Shown here: positions 24,959 to 33,469 of the stretch, piece after piece
Position numbering within the stretch: the stretch's first letter is position 1
Layout: each line of letters begins with the position of its first letter
Origin: Streptomyces sp. NBC_00820
Lineage (GTDB): Bacteria > Actinomycetota > Actinomycetes > Streptomycetales > Streptomycetaceae
Direction: 5' to 3'
DNA length: 64,000 bases
NCBI RefSeq assembly: GCF_036347055.1
Contig: NZ_CP108882.1
Location: 5,312,501-5,376,500 of the forward strand
Notes under the pieces: generated by a model
Databases searched by the model: none
Told to the model about the DNA's origin: nothing
The model's input: the letters and a program-made list of their open reading frames with translations, nothing else
Position numbers and translations under genes: made by a program

Positions 24959-25074
24959 AGGCCCGTTGGAGCCGGTCGTGCTCCTCCGGCGGATGCCAGG
25001 ATGCCCGGACGAGGACGACACGTGCCGAGCGTTGTCCACAGGCACGGGATGATCGTCGTACGAATCGGCCCGAC

Positions 25075-25128
25075 CGACCGGCTCGACCGGCCCGACCGGC
25101 CCGACGGGCCCGACCGGCCCGACGGGCC
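25075..25128. repeat. 9-bp tandem repeat, six units
   Basis: Six head-to-tail 9-mers of the form CGACCGGCC, with one-base variants (last base T in unit 1, CGACGGGCC in units 4 and 6). Located in the divergent intergenic region between the ThiF-like gene and the DUF45 peptidase gene. Confidence 0.9.
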
Positions 25129-25269
25129 TGACCAGACAGCCCAGTCCGACCAGCCCGGACGTACCAGTCGGGCATATCGGTCGTACGAATCCCGCGCACG
25201 GTGGGGCATCGGCAGAGAACCGTCCCGGAGCCGGGACTTCGGCCCCGCGCAGCGGGTAACGTCGGGGCC

Positions 25270-25866
25270 GTGCCCGCCGATCCACCGCACAGCGCCGGAA
25301 TGTCACAGCGCAGCACGACGAGTCCGCCGCCGAGCGGCTCGGGGGCGAGCGCGATCGAGGTTCGCAGGAGTGCCCGGCGCCGCCGGACGGTCTCCGCGTA
25401 CCGCGAGGGCGATCGCACCATCGTGCTGATCCCCGCCCGGATGTCCGCGGCGGAGGAGCAGCGCTGGGTGACCGTCATGCTCGACAAGCTCGCCGCCCAG
25501 GAGAGCAAGGGGGTGCTGGGCGACCGCGAGCTGACCGAGCGTGCCGAACGGCTGTCGGCGCAGCACTTCGGCGGCCGGGCCCGCCCCGCCTCCGTACGCT
25601 GGGTCACCAACCAGAACACCCGCTGGGGTTCGTGCACCCCGGCCGAGGGCAGCATCCGGCTCTCGCACCGGCTGCAGGGGATGCCGGAGTACGTCATCGA
25701 CTACGTGCTCTGCCATGAGCTGGCCCACCTGCTGGTGCCGGGACACGGCCCCGACTTCTGGCGGCTGCTGGAGTCCTACCCCCGCACCGAACGGGCCCGC
25801 GGCTACCTGGAGGGGGTGGTGGCCGCCGAGCGGCTGCCGCACCTGCCGGGCGCGCGCGGGGAGTGA
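25270..25866 (+). CDS. YgjP/DUF45-type metallopeptidase (HExxH)
   Basis: 198 residues if started at GTG 25270 (188 from ATG 25300; neither has a clear ribosome site, though GGGG precedes the GTG). The core carries the zinc motif CHELAHLLVPGHGPDFW: HELAH supplies two His ligands and the downstream H in GHGPDFW fits the third. NTRWGSCTPAEGSIRLS is the usual family signature before it. Members (M48-related, YgjP/WLM-like) are cytosolic and of unknown substrate. A basic EVRRSARRRRTVSAYREGD region precedes the domain. It is divergent from the ThiF-like gene. Confidence 0.82.
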   Translation: MPADPPHSAGMSQRSTTSPPPSGSGASAIEVRRSARRRRTVSAYREGDRTIVLIPARMSAAEEQRWVTVMLDKLAAQESKGVLGDRELTERAERLSAQHFGGRARPASVRWVTNQNTRWGSCTPAEGSIRLSHRLQGMPEYVIDYVLCHELAHLLVPGHGPDFWRLLESYPRTERARGYLEGVVAAERLPHLPGARGE

Positions 25867-26011
25867 ACCACCGGCGCCGCGGCCCCGGGTGAGCGTGCGC
25901 GGCCCCGGGCGAGGTTGTGTACCGGGTCTGTACCGACTACGCCCGTTGTCAGTATTTGCCGTTAGCCTGGCGCGACGCACTCACATTCGGGATGGGGGAC
26001 GGTCGTAGCGC

Positions 26012-27658
26012 ATGGCCAGGGAATTCCAACGAGGCCACAAGGCCAGGATCAGTGACCTGACGGCGGGCACGGATCTGTACGTGGGTGTGCAGATCTCCGC
26101 TCCCGGACTGTCCTTCGACATCAGCTGCTTCGGTCTGGACGGCGACGAGCGTCTCTCCGACGACCGCTACTTCGTCTTCTTCAACCAGCCGAAGTCGCCG
26201 GAGGAGTCCGTCCAACTGCTGGGCGCCCAGGCGGGCGACACGGAGTCGTTCCGGGTCACGCTGGACCGGATCCCGGCACACATCCGCAAGTTGTCCTTCA
26301 CGGCGACCATCGACGGCACCGGGCAGATGTCCCAGGCCGATCCCGGATACGTGCGCATCGTGGCCGGTGGTGAGGAGGTCGCGCGGTACTCCTTCGACGG
26401 CTCGGGGTTCTCCACCGAACGGGCCGTGATGCTCGCCGACTTCTACCTCAAGGACGAGTGGCGGTTCGCCGCCGTGGGTCAGGGTTTCGACGGCGGACTC
26501 GAGGCACTGCTGAGGAACTTCGGCGGTGAGGTGCAGGAGGAGGAGGCGCCCGCTGCCCCGCAGCAGCCGCAGACCGGCGCCGCCCCGGGCTTCGCCCCGC
26601 CCGCGTTCGGCGTCCCGGCCGCCCCCGCGCCGGCCCAGGTGCCCGCTCCGCAGGGCTTCGCCCCGCCCGGTGTCACCCAGCCCCAGGCTCCGGCGCCCGC
26701 GCCGGACGTGCACGCGGCGCAGACGGTCGTCGCCCCCATGACCCCGCCGGGCGCCGGAGCGGTCCCGCCGCCCGCCCCGGCGCCCGCGCCCTACGGGCAG
26801 CCGCAGCAGCCGTCGTACGGCGGTCAGTCGCCGGCACCGAGCGCGCCGATGCCCCCGGGGTACGGGCAGCAGTCCGCACCGGGCGGTCAGCCGGGCGCGC
26901 CGATGCCGCCCGGCTACGGCCAGCAGCCGCCCTACGGTCAGGTCCCCGGCCAGCAGACCGCCCCCTACGGTGTGCCGCAGGGCGCCCCGCAGGGCGGTGC
27001 CGGGGTGACGGCCGCGTTCCAGGTGTTCAAGGAGACCCCGACCGGGCAGCGCTGGACGCAGCAGAACCAGAAGCTCATCCGCGTCGACCTCGGCATCGGC
27101 GGGCAGCCCGTGCTGGCCAGGCAGGGCAGCATGGTGCTCTACCAGGGCAAGGTCGACTTCGCCTACAAGGGCGCCGGGTTCGCCGGACGCATCGCGGGCA
27201 ACGCCACCGGCCAGGAGATGCAGCTGATGCGCTGCACCGGCCAGGGCCAGGTGTTCCTCGCCGAGAACGCCACACATCTGCACCCCGTCGAACTCCAGGG
27301 CGACGCGATCTGCGTCTCCGCCGAGAACGTCCTCGCCTTCGACGAGAGCCTCCAGTACGAGGTCCGCCGGATCGAGGGCCACGGCATCCCCGGCGGTGCG
27401 CTGTTCACCATGCAGTTCCAGGGCACCGGCACGATCGTCGTCAAGACGCACGGCACGCCCGTCGTGCTGCCCGTGACGCCGACCACCTTCGCCGACTGCA
27501 ACGCGGTGGTCGCCTGGTCGGCCGCCTCCCAGGTGATCGTCTCCAGCCAGGTCCGGATGCGCCGCAACGCCTACCCGGGAGACACGGGGGAGAGCGTCAA
27601 CCTCCAGTTCCGGGGCGCTCCCGGCAACTTCATCGTCGTCCAGCCCTACGAGGTCTGA
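26012..27658 (+). CDS. TerD-AIM24 fusion protein
   Basis: 548 residues in three parts. Residues 1-170 form a TerD (tellurium/stress) beta-sandwich with the calcium-site-like DDRYFVFFNQPKSPEESVQL and DFYLKDEWRFAAVGQGFDGGLEALLRNFG. Residues about 175-330 are a Pro/Gln/Gly/Ala-rich linker with repeats of PPGYGQQ type. The last about 210 residues are an AIM24 (DUF124) double-psi-like domain starting at AAFQVFKETPTGQRWTQQNQKLIRVDLG. TerD proteins are linked to membrane-associated stress signalling in Streptomyces; AIM24 function in bacteria is unknown. It is the first of three same-strand genes, all with AIM24 domains, 11 and 18 bp apart. The start is ATG. Confidence 0.88.
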   Translation: MAREFQRGHKARISDLTAGTDLYVGVQISAPGLSFDISCFGLDGDERLSDDRYFVFFNQPKSPEESVQLLGAQAGDTESFRVTLDRIPAHIRKLSFTATIDGTGQMSQADPGYVRIVAGGEEVARYSFDGSGFSTERAVMLADFYLKDEWRFAAVGQGFDGGLEALLRNFGGEVQEEEAPAAPQQPQTGAAPGFAPPAFGVPAAPAPAQVPAPQGFAPPGVTQPQAPAPAPDVHAAQTVVAPMTPPGAGAVPPPAPAPAPYGQPQQPSYGGQSPAPSAPMPPGYGQQSAPGGQPGAPMPPGYGQQPPYGQVPGQQTAPYGVPQGAPQGGAGVTAAFQVFKETPTGQRWTQQNQKLIRVDLGIGGQPVLARQGSMVLYQGKVDFAYKGAGFAGRIAGNATGQEMQLMRCTGQGQVFLAENATHLHPVELQGDAICVSAENVLAFDESLQYEVRRIEGHGIPGGALFTMQFQGTGTIVVKTHGTPVVLPVTPTTFADCNAVVAWSAASQVIVSSQVRMRRNAYPGDTGESVNLQFRGAPGNFIVVQPYEV

Positions 27659-27669
27659 GGGAGCCCGTC

Positions 27670-28350
27670 ATGAACCAGCCACTCGCGGGCTTCGCCCCCG
27701 CACCCGTCACCGCCCGCATGGAGAACCACGGCAACCACATGCTGAAGGTCGCCATGCAGACCGGCAACGACCTCCTCGCGCGCGTGGGGTCGATGGTCGC
27801 CTACGAAGGCTTCATCCAGTACGAGCCGAATCCGCCGGCCGTCCGCCAGGTCGCCCGCGACTGGATCACCGGCGAGGGCGCCCCGCTGATGAAGTGCTCC
27901 GGCGACGGACTGCTCTACCTCGCCGACTACGGCGCCGACGTCGTGGTGATCAACCTCAACGGTGACGGCATCTCCGTCAACGCCACCAACCTGCTCGCCT
28001 TCGACGCCCAGCTGACGTGGGGCGTCGAGCGGGTGAAGGGGCTGGCGAAGTTCGCCGGACAGGGGCTGTGGAACACCAGGATCTCCGGGCATGGCTGGGT
28101 CGCGCTGACCTCCCGGGGCAAGCCGATCGTCGTCGACTGCGGCGGCGGCGAGGACGAGACGTACGTCGACCCCGACGCGCTCGTCGCCTGGTCCCCGAAC
28201 CTGAAGGTGAAGGGCAAGCGCAGCTTCAAGGCACAGTCACTGATCGGCCGGGGCAGCGGCGAGGCCTACCAGATGGCCTTCTCCGGCCAGGGCATCGTCG
28301 TCGTCCAGCCCAGCGAGGACAGCACCGACCGCCTCAGGGTCCGGGGCTGA
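27670..28350 (+). CDS. AIM24 family protein, second gene of the operon
   Basis: 226 residues, a single AIM24 (DUF124) domain: LKVAMQTGNDLLARVGSMVAYEGFIQYE near the start, a central GDGLLYLADYGADVVVINLNGDGISVNATNLLAFDAQL, and a C-terminal SGQGIVVVQPSE. The recurring arrangement (loss of charge traps, GxMVAYxG, LLAFD) is shared with the other two AIM24 proteins here, so the three arose by duplication. ATG start with GGGAG upstream, 11 bp after the TerD-AIM24 gene. No catalytic residues are known for the family. Confidence 0.9.
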   Translation: MNQPLAGFAPAPVTARMENHGNHMLKVAMQTGNDLLARVGSMVAYEGFIQYEPNPPAVRQVARDWITGEGAPLMKCSGDGLLYLADYGADVVVINLNGDGISVNATNLLAFDAQLTWGVERVKGLAKFAGQGLWNTRISGHGWVALTSRGKPIVVDCGGGEDETYVDPDALVAWSPNLKVKGKRSFKAQSLIGRGSGEAYQMAFSGQGIVVVQPSEDSTDRLRVRG

Positions 28351-28368
28351 GGGGGAGCCGGAAACACC

Positions 28369-29124
28369 ATGCAGAGTCCGCTTTTCGCACACAACGACCT
28401 CCAGACACAGGAGCGCTGGAGCCTGCAGAACAAGCAGATGCTCCGCGTCACCCTGGAGGGCCACGACGACATCCTCGCCCGCAAGGGCACCATGGTCGCC
28501 TACCAGGGCCTGGTCGAGTTCGACGCCGAGTACCGAAGCCACGGCCAGGCACGCGCGCGTGCGCGCACCGGCGAGGGTCTGGACCTGATGCGCTGCCACG
28601 GGCAGGGCACCGTCTACTTCGCCAACCTCGGCCAGCACGTGCACGTCATGGACGTGGAACAGGACGGCCTGACGGTCGACAGCAGCTACGTCCTCGCCAT
28701 GGACTCCTCGCTGCACCACGAGGTCATCGCCGTCGACAGCCTCTACGGCATCTCCGGCTCGGGGAAGTACCAGCTCAACATCACCGGACGCGGCAAGGTC
28801 GCCCTGACGACCTCGGGCGCGCCACTGCTGATGCGGGTCACGCCGGACCGGTACGTCAACTGCGACGCCGACGCCATCGTCGCCTGGTCCACCGGGCTGC
28901 GGGTGCAGATGCAGGCCCAGACCCACTCCTCCGGGGTGTGGCGCCGGCGCGGCAGCACCGGAGAGGGCTGGGAGCTGAGCTTCATGGGCTCGGGATTCGC
29001 GCTCGTCCAGCCCAGTGAGCTGCTGCCGCCGCAGAACGCGGTGATCGGCCAGGGCGTCGCCGCCCAGTTCGGCATGGGGCAGCAGGGGGCGCGCGGACAG
29101 AACCAGGGCAACGTCTGGGGCTGA
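28369..29124 (+). CDS. AIM24 family protein, third gene of the operon
   Basis: 251 residues. AIM24 domain with KQMLRVTLEGHDDILARKGTMVAYQGLVEFD, GQGTVYFANLGQHVHVMDVEQDGLTVDSSYVLAMDSSL and a final MGSGFALVQPSELLP. A Gly/Gln-rich tail follows (AQFGMGQQGARGQNQGNVWG). It starts 18 bp after the previous gene with GGGGGAG as ribosome site. The operon ends here: a hairpin terminator lies about 70 bp downstream. In TerD-linked gene sets these proteins are thought to act at the membrane, but that is inference. Confidence 0.9.
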   Translation: MQSPLFAHNDLQTQERWSLQNKQMLRVTLEGHDDILARKGTMVAYQGLVEFDAEYRSHGQARARARTGEGLDLMRCHGQGTVYFANLGQHVHVMDVEQDGLTVDSSYVLAMDSSLHHEVIAVDSLYGISGSGKYQLNITGRGKVALTTSGAPLLMRVTPDRYVNCDADAIVAWSTGLRVQMQAQTHSSGVWRRRGSTGEGWELSFMGSGFALVQPSELLPPQNAVIGQGVAAQFGMGQQGARGQNQGNVWG

Positions 29125-29192
29125 TCGTCCGGAGGACACCGGCACACCGGAACACCGGGGCTGACCGTCCGGAGAACACCGGGAAAGCAGAC

Positions 29193-29226
29193 GCGAGGGG
29201 CGACCTCCGCAGTGGTCGCCCCTCGC
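29193..29226. terminator. Bidirectional terminator after the AIM24 operon
   Basis: A 13-bp perfect stem (29193-29205, 29214-29226) with an 8-base loop. It lies between the AIM24 operon and the convergent Nudix gene. Two near-copies of a 20-base segment (CGTCCGGAG-ACACCGG, near 29125 and 29166) lie just before it. Confidence 0.85.
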
Positions 29227-29292
29227 ACGTTCGTCCGTCGCCTCACCCGCCCGCCGCGGGCGTGCCGGGCGCGCCGGGCGTGCCGCGCCCGT

Positions 29293-29820
29293 TCAGAGCC
29301 GGGCGCGGGTCGCTTCCAGCAGTCGTACGACCGACTCGTCGGCCACGTCCGGCACCTCGTCGTAGGGGAACCAGCGCAGGTCCAGCGACTCGTCGCTGAT
29401 CGCGTGCTCGGCGCCGCGCGGGGCCAGGACCGCGTACTGGACGTCGTAGTGCCAGTTGCACGGGGCGGGGATCGGGTGCCGGTCCAGACGCACCGGTCCG
29501 CCGGGCAGCAGGGTCAGACCGGTGATCCCGGACTCCTCGGCCGCCTCCCGCAGGGCCGCCGCCGCCAGGGTCGTGTCGCCCGGCTCGCAGTGGCCGCCCA
29601 TCTGCAGCCACATCCGCAGCTTCTTGTGCAGCGTGAGCAGCACCCGGCCGTGCTCGGGGTCGATCACCAGCGCGCTCGCCGTCACATGGCCGGCCTCGCA
29701 GGCCTTCCACATGCCGTCCTGGTGGGCCGCCAGATGGTCGAGGTAGGCCTGGCGCAGCTCGTCCTGGCCCCGGCCCTCGTACGTCTTCAGCACGAGGACC
29801 GCGTCGTCGTAAAGGTTCAC
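29293..29820 (-). CDS. Nudix hydrolase
   Basis: 175 residues with a canonical Nudix box, GGHCEPGDTTLAAAALREAAEESGI, near the middle. It should hydrolyse a nucleoside diphosphate linked to another moiety; the substrate is unknown. The start is GTG at 29820, which overlaps the stop of the upstream zincin gene (GTGA), with GAGGAA as ribosome site inside that gene. The pair is therefore one transcript and probably coupled in translation. The N-terminal 45 residues (YDDAVLVLKTYEGRGQDELRQAYLDHLAAHQDGMWKACEAGH) are an extension typical of this actinobacterial subgroup. Confidence 0.88.
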   Translation of the reverse strand: MNLYDDAVLVLKTYEGRGQDELRQAYLDHLAAHQDGMWKACEAGHVTASALVIDPEHGRVLLTLHKKLRMWLQMGGHCEPGDTTLAAAALREAAEESGITGLTLLPGGPVRLDRHPIPAPCNWHYDVQYAVLAPRGAEHAISDESLDLRWFPYDEVPDVADESVVRLLEATRARL

Positions 29821-31259
29821 TCGGTTTCCTCGTCCTTGCCCCGGCCGGTCTCGCCGTCGGTCTTCTTGTGCAGGTCGGGCTTGTCGGCGGCCTCGCCGAG
29901 CATCTTGTCGAGCTCGGAGAAGTCCATGTGCTCGCGGTGCACGAAGCCGTCCGGGTCGTCCAGGTCGGTGGCCGTCGGCAGCATGTCCGGGTGGGCCCAC
30001 AGGCCGTCCCGGCCGTCGACACCGCGCGCGTCCGTGAGCGACGCCCACAGACGGGAGGCGTCGCGCAGCCGGCGCGGGCGCAGCTCGAGGCCGATCAGCG
30101 TGGCGAACGTCTGCTCGGCCGGGCCGCCGGACGCACGGCGCCGGCGCAGCGTCTCACGCAGGGCGTCTGCGGACGTCAGACGCGGCTTCGCGGCCGCGTG
30201 GACCACCGCGTCCACCCAGCCCTCGACGAGCGCCAGAGCCGTCTCCAGACGGGCCAGAGCGGCCTTCTGCTGCGGCGTGTCCTCCGGCTGGAACATGCCC
30301 TGCTGGAGCGCGTCCTGCAGCTGCTCGGGGTTCTGCGGGTCGAACTGGCCGACCACGTCCTCCAGCTTGGCCGTGTCGACCTTGATCCCGCGCGCGTAGC
30401 CGTCGACCGCGCCGAACAGGTGCGAGCGCAGCCACGGCACGTGCGCGAAGAGACGCTGGTGGGCGGCCTCGCGCAGGGCCAGGTAGAGCCGCACCTCCTC
30501 CTTCGGCACGCCGAGGTCCTTGCCGAAGGCCTCCACGTTGGCCGGCAGCAGCGCGGCCTTCCCGGCCGGACCCAGCGGCAGGCCGATGTCGGTGGAGCCG
30601 ACGACCTCGCCCGCGAGCACGCCGACGGCCTGCCCGATCTGGGTGCCGAACATGGCACCGCCCATCGAGCGCATCATGCCGATCAGCGGGCCCGCCATGG
30701 CCTGCATCTCCTCCGGCAGGACGTCGCCCATGGCGGCGCCGACCCGCTCGGCCACCGGGTCGACCAGTTCCTTCCACGCGGGCAGGGTCGCCTCGACCCA
30801 CTCCGCGCGGGACCATGCGAGGGCGGAGCCGGAGCCCGAGGGCAGGGAGGTGGCGTCGTCCAGCCACAGGTCGGCGAGGCGGACGGCCTCCTCGACCGCC
30901 GAGCGCTCGGCGGGGCCGACGCTCGCGTCCTTGACGCCGTCAGGGGTGCCCTGGGCGACCGTCTGGCGGGCGATCTGCTTGGCCATGTCCCAGTTCACCG
31001 GGCCGCCCTCGAAGGAGAGCATCTGGCCCAGCTGCTGGAACGCGGCGCCCAGGTCGGTGGGGTTCAGGGACCCGAACATGGCTGCGAGCGGATTGTCGGC
31101 GCCGCCGGCGCCGAAGCCTCCGGCGCCGGGCAGGCCACCGAAACCGAACGGATTGGCCGGTCCCTGCCCACCACCGCTCTGCTGGTCCTTCTGCTTGCCC
31201 TCGTCGCCGTCGTCCGGCTCCTCCGGCGGAAGGCCGAATCCGAATGGGGTGTCACTCAC
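29817..31259 (-). CDS. DUF2342 zincin-like protein (putative metalloprotease)
   Basis: 480 residues. A Gly/Phe/Pro-rich N-terminus (PFGFGLPPEE, NPFGFGGLPGAGGFG) is followed by an all-helical Zincin_2 (DUF2342) domain. The motif region reads LREAAHQRLFAHVPWL, with the first His of HExxH replaced (REAAH); whether these proteins cleave anything is unproven. The C-terminus is charged (DKPDLHKKTDGETGRGKDEE). The start is GTG at 31259. It overlaps the Nudix gene by four bases. It is the homologue of M. tuberculosis Rv3195, which lies in the same extended neighbourhood next to the PDZ-Lon and UPF0182 genes. Confidence 0.85.
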   Translation of the reverse strand: MSDTPFGFGLPPEEPDDGDEGKQKDQQSGGGQGPANPFGFGGLPGAGGFGAGGADNPLAAMFGSLNPTDLGAAFQQLGQMLSFEGGPVNWDMAKQIARQTVAQGTPDGVKDASVGPAERSAVEEAVRLADLWLDDATSLPSGSGSALAWSRAEWVEATLPAWKELVDPVAERVGAAMGDVLPEEMQAMAGPLIGMMRSMGGAMFGTQIGQAVGVLAGEVVGSTDIGLPLGPAGKAALLPANVEAFGKDLGVPKEEVRLYLALREAAHQRLFAHVPWLRSHLFGAVDGYARGIKVDTAKLEDVVGQFDPQNPEQLQDALQQGMFQPEDTPQQKAALARLETALALVEGWVDAVVHAAAKPRLTSADALRETLRRRRASGGPAEQTFATLIGLELRPRRLRDASRLWASLTDARGVDGRDGLWAHPDMLPTATDLDDPDGFVHREHMDFSELDKMLGEAADKPDLHKKTDGETGRGKDEETE

Positions 31260-31451
31260 GGGATTCCTCGGCTGGTAAGGCCACCGGCTTCTCTCCGGCG
31301 GCGCGGCTGCCCGATTTCACCCCCCAGCGTAGACACCCTGACCCGATCGGGCCTCGGTGCTTCGCCCACGGAAGGCCTGCGGCAGGATGGATGCACCTGG
31401 TACGTACGCGTCACGCGCGCCCGTACTGAAGACAACCGCTGGAGACGCCCG

Positions 31452-32564
31452 GTGAGTTCCCCAGATCCACAGGTTCGCGCAGCGCGAAACCCCTCAACCG
31501 CCTCCGCAGTGCGCGGGCCCGTCGTCGCGGTGACCGGTGCGGCCACCGGGATCGGGGCGCTGCTCACCGAGCGGCTCGCCGCCTGCGAGGAGATCAAGCG
31601 GGTCGTCGCGATCGACGAGCGACGCGGGGAGTGCGCGAGCGCGCAGTGGCACATCCTCGACGTGCGGGACCCCGCGATCGCGGAGCGGCTGCGGGGCGCG
31701 GACGTCGTCGTCCACCTCGCGCTCGACCTGGATCTCGGCAGTGAGGCGGCGGCCCGGACCGCTTACAACGTCCGGGGGACCCAGACCGTGCTGACCGCCG
31801 CCGCGGCGGCCGGGGTGCACCGGGTCGTGCTGTGCACGTCCGCGATGGTGTACGGCGCGCTGCCGGACAACGAGCTGCCGCTGTCGGAGGACGCCGAGCT
31901 GCGGGCGACGGCCGAGGCGACCGGGGTCGGGGACCTGCTGGAGATCGAGCGGCTGGCCCGGCGGGCGCCGCGGGCGCATCCCGGGCTGAACGTCACCGTC
32001 GTACGGCCCGCCGTACTGGTGGGAGGCACGGACACGGCGCTGACCCGGTACTTCGAGTCGCCCCGGCTGCTGGTGGTCGCCGGATCGCGGCCCGCGTGGC
32101 AGTTCTGCCATGTCGAGGACCTGTGCGCTGCCCTGGAGTACGCCGTTCTGGAGAAGGTCGACGGGGAGCTGGCCGTCGGCTGTGACGGGTGGCTGGAGCA
32201 GGAGGAGGTCGAGGAGCTGAGCGGCATCCGGCGGATGGAGCTGCCGTCCGCGGTCGCGCTCGGCGCGGCGGCCCGGCTGCACCGGATCGGGCTCACCCCG
32301 TCCCCGGCCGGGGACCTGGCGTACACGATGTACCCGTGGGTGGTCAGCGGGAGCCGGCTGCATGACGCCGGGTGGCGGCCCCGGTGGACCAACGAGGAGG
32401 TGCTGGCGGAGCTGCTGGAGGAGGTGTCCGGGCGGCACACGGTCGCCGGGCGGCGGCTGGGCCGGAAGGACGCGACGGCGGCGGGGGCCGCGGGGGCGAC
32501 GGTGGCTCTGCTGGGTGCCGCCGCCGTGGTGCGGCGGGCCCGCAAGGCGCGGCGGATGCTGTAG
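31452..32564 (+). CDS. Atypical extended SDR (NAD-dependent epimerase-like), C-terminal anchor
   Basis: 370 residues. It has the Rossmann motif VTGAATGIGALL, DVRD and the VVHLALDLD strand, and a late GxW substrate-side region, as in extended short-chain dehydrogenases. The catalytic YxxxK is missing: after CTSAMVYGALPDNE the expected Tyr-x3-Lys position reads VGDLLEIERLAR. A hydrophobic Ala/Gly/Val helix followed by RRARKARRML closes the protein, so it may be held at the membrane. GTG start with GGAG six bases before. Divergent from the zincin gene. A binding rather than catalytic role is possible. Confidence 0.82.
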   Translation: MSSPDPQVRAARNPSTASAVRGPVVAVTGAATGIGALLTERLAACEEIKRVVAIDERRGECASAQWHILDVRDPAIAERLRGADVVVHLALDLDLGSEAAARTAYNVRGTQTVLTAAAAAGVHRVVLCTSAMVYGALPDNELPLSEDAELRATAEATGVGDLLEIERLARRAPRAHPGLNVTVVRPAVLVGGTDTALTRYFESPRLLVVAGSRPAWQFCHVEDLCAALEYAVLEKVDGELAVGCDGWLEQEEVEELSGIRRMELPSAVALGAAARLHRIGLTPSPAGDLAYTMYPWVVSGSRLHDAGWRPRWTNEEVLAELLEEVSGRHTVAGRRLGRKDATAAGAAGATVALLGAAAVVRRARKARRML

Positions 32565-32661
32565 GAACACGATCACCACTCGGCCCGGCCGGCCGAGGAG
32601 CCTCTCCGCCCCCGGCTCCGGCGGTCGGGAAGCGGGGCCGGGCATGCGGCACCATGGGGGT

Positions 32662-33123
32662 ATGGCACCCACGAACGATCACCCCGGCGAGCAGGCGGCG
32701 CAGCATCCCATCAAGCTGATCGGCGTCCGGGACACGCCGCTCTCCCTGGACGAGGTGTTCCGTGCCGTCGGGGACGACGCCGCCGGCGGTGTCGCGCTGT
32801 TCGTGGGGACCGTGCGGAACCACGACGGGGGCGCCGACGTCGACCGGCTCGGGTACTCCTGCCACCCCAGCGCCGAGGCGGAGATGCGGCGGATCGCCGA
32901 GAAGGTCGTCGCCGGCCATCCGGTGCGGGCGCTGGCGGCCGTGCACCGGGTGGGGGAGCTGGCGGTCGGGGATCTCGCGATCGTCGTCGGCGTGTCCTGT
33001 CCCCACCGGGCCGACGCCTTCGACGCGTGCCGGAAGCTGGTCGACGACATCAAGCACGAGGTGCCCATCTGGAAGCACCAGCAGTTCTCCGACGGCACGG
33101 AGGAGTGGGTCGGCGCCTGCTGA
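32662..33123 (+). CDS. moaE: MoaE: molybdopterin synthase large subunit
   Basis: 153 residues. It converts precursor Z (cPMP) to molybdopterin, using sulfur carried as a thiocarboxylate on MoaD. Key motifs: FVGTVRNHDGG, the cPMP-binding HRVGELAVGDLAIVVGVSCPHRADAF and the catalytic Lys in VPIWKHQ. The sulfur is loaded on MoaD by the MoeZ type encoded at 440-1618. No moaD was found in this window. ATG start; GGGGGT just upstream is the only ribosome-site candidate. Length is typical for the family. Confidence 0.93.
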   Translation: MAPTNDHPGEQAAQHPIKLIGVRDTPLSLDEVFRAVGDDAAGGVALFVGTVRNHDGGADVDRLGYSCHPSAEAEMRRIAEKVVAGHPVRALAAVHRVGELAVGDLAIVVGVSCPHRADAFDACRKLVDDIKHEVPIWKHQQFSDGTEEWVGAC

Positions 33124-33245
33124 CCACGTTCGGCTCATCCGGTACTCCGGTTGCGTAACCGACCCCCTCGCGTGAGCGTTGTCAGTGCGGATGGTTAATC
33201 TGCTGATCAGTCCGTTGCGGACGCTCATGGGGTTGGGAGGTCGGC

Positions 33246-33419
33246 ATGGCGGCGCTCGCCTGGTTGCTGATTCCGCTTGTTGCCGCCGTCGCGGCCGGGC
33301 TCTGGGGAAGCTGGGTCAACCGGACCCGCAGTGTGCGCGGGGACGGTCCCGAACTGGACGGATACGCGCGATTCCGCGAGGCGATGGAGAAGTCCCCGCC
33401 GGATGCGCGCGGCGCCTGA
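33246..33419 (+). CDS. Small single-helix membrane protein (57 aa)
   Basis: A short gene. The product starts AALAWLLIPLVAAVAAGLWGSWVNRTRS, a membrane helix with a positively charged exit, followed by a cytosolic tail DGYARFREAMEK. The ribosome site GGGAGG sits five bases before the ATG, and codon third positions are mostly G/C, so it is probably real. It lies 50 bp before the PDZ-Lon gene on the same strand and may be co-transcribed with it. No family name is recognised. Confidence 0.8.
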   Translation: MAALAWLLIPLVAAVAAGLWGSWVNRTRSVRGDGPELDGYARFREAMEKSPPDARGA

Positions 33420-33469
33420 CGGGGGTGCCCTGACGGTCCTCCGACAGTGGCGTCCCGTACTGTCGAGGC

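Noticed and set aside
24850..25130. CRISPR-like array
   Set aside because: Units of 14 and 9 bp are directly adjacent without unique spacers, and no cas gene is present.
24824..25306. Upstream extension of the ThiF-like frame
   Set aside because: It translates the 14-bp and 9-bp repeats into low-complexity sequence; the conserved start is at 24823.
25946..25968. TTGTCA and TAGCCT before the TerD-AIM24 gene as a promoter
   Set aside because: The spacer is only 11 bases; too short for a sigma-70-type promoter.
33179..33200. TTGTCA ... TTAATC before the small membrane protein as a promoter
   Set aside because: The spacer is 10 bases; the hexamers cannot act as a pair.
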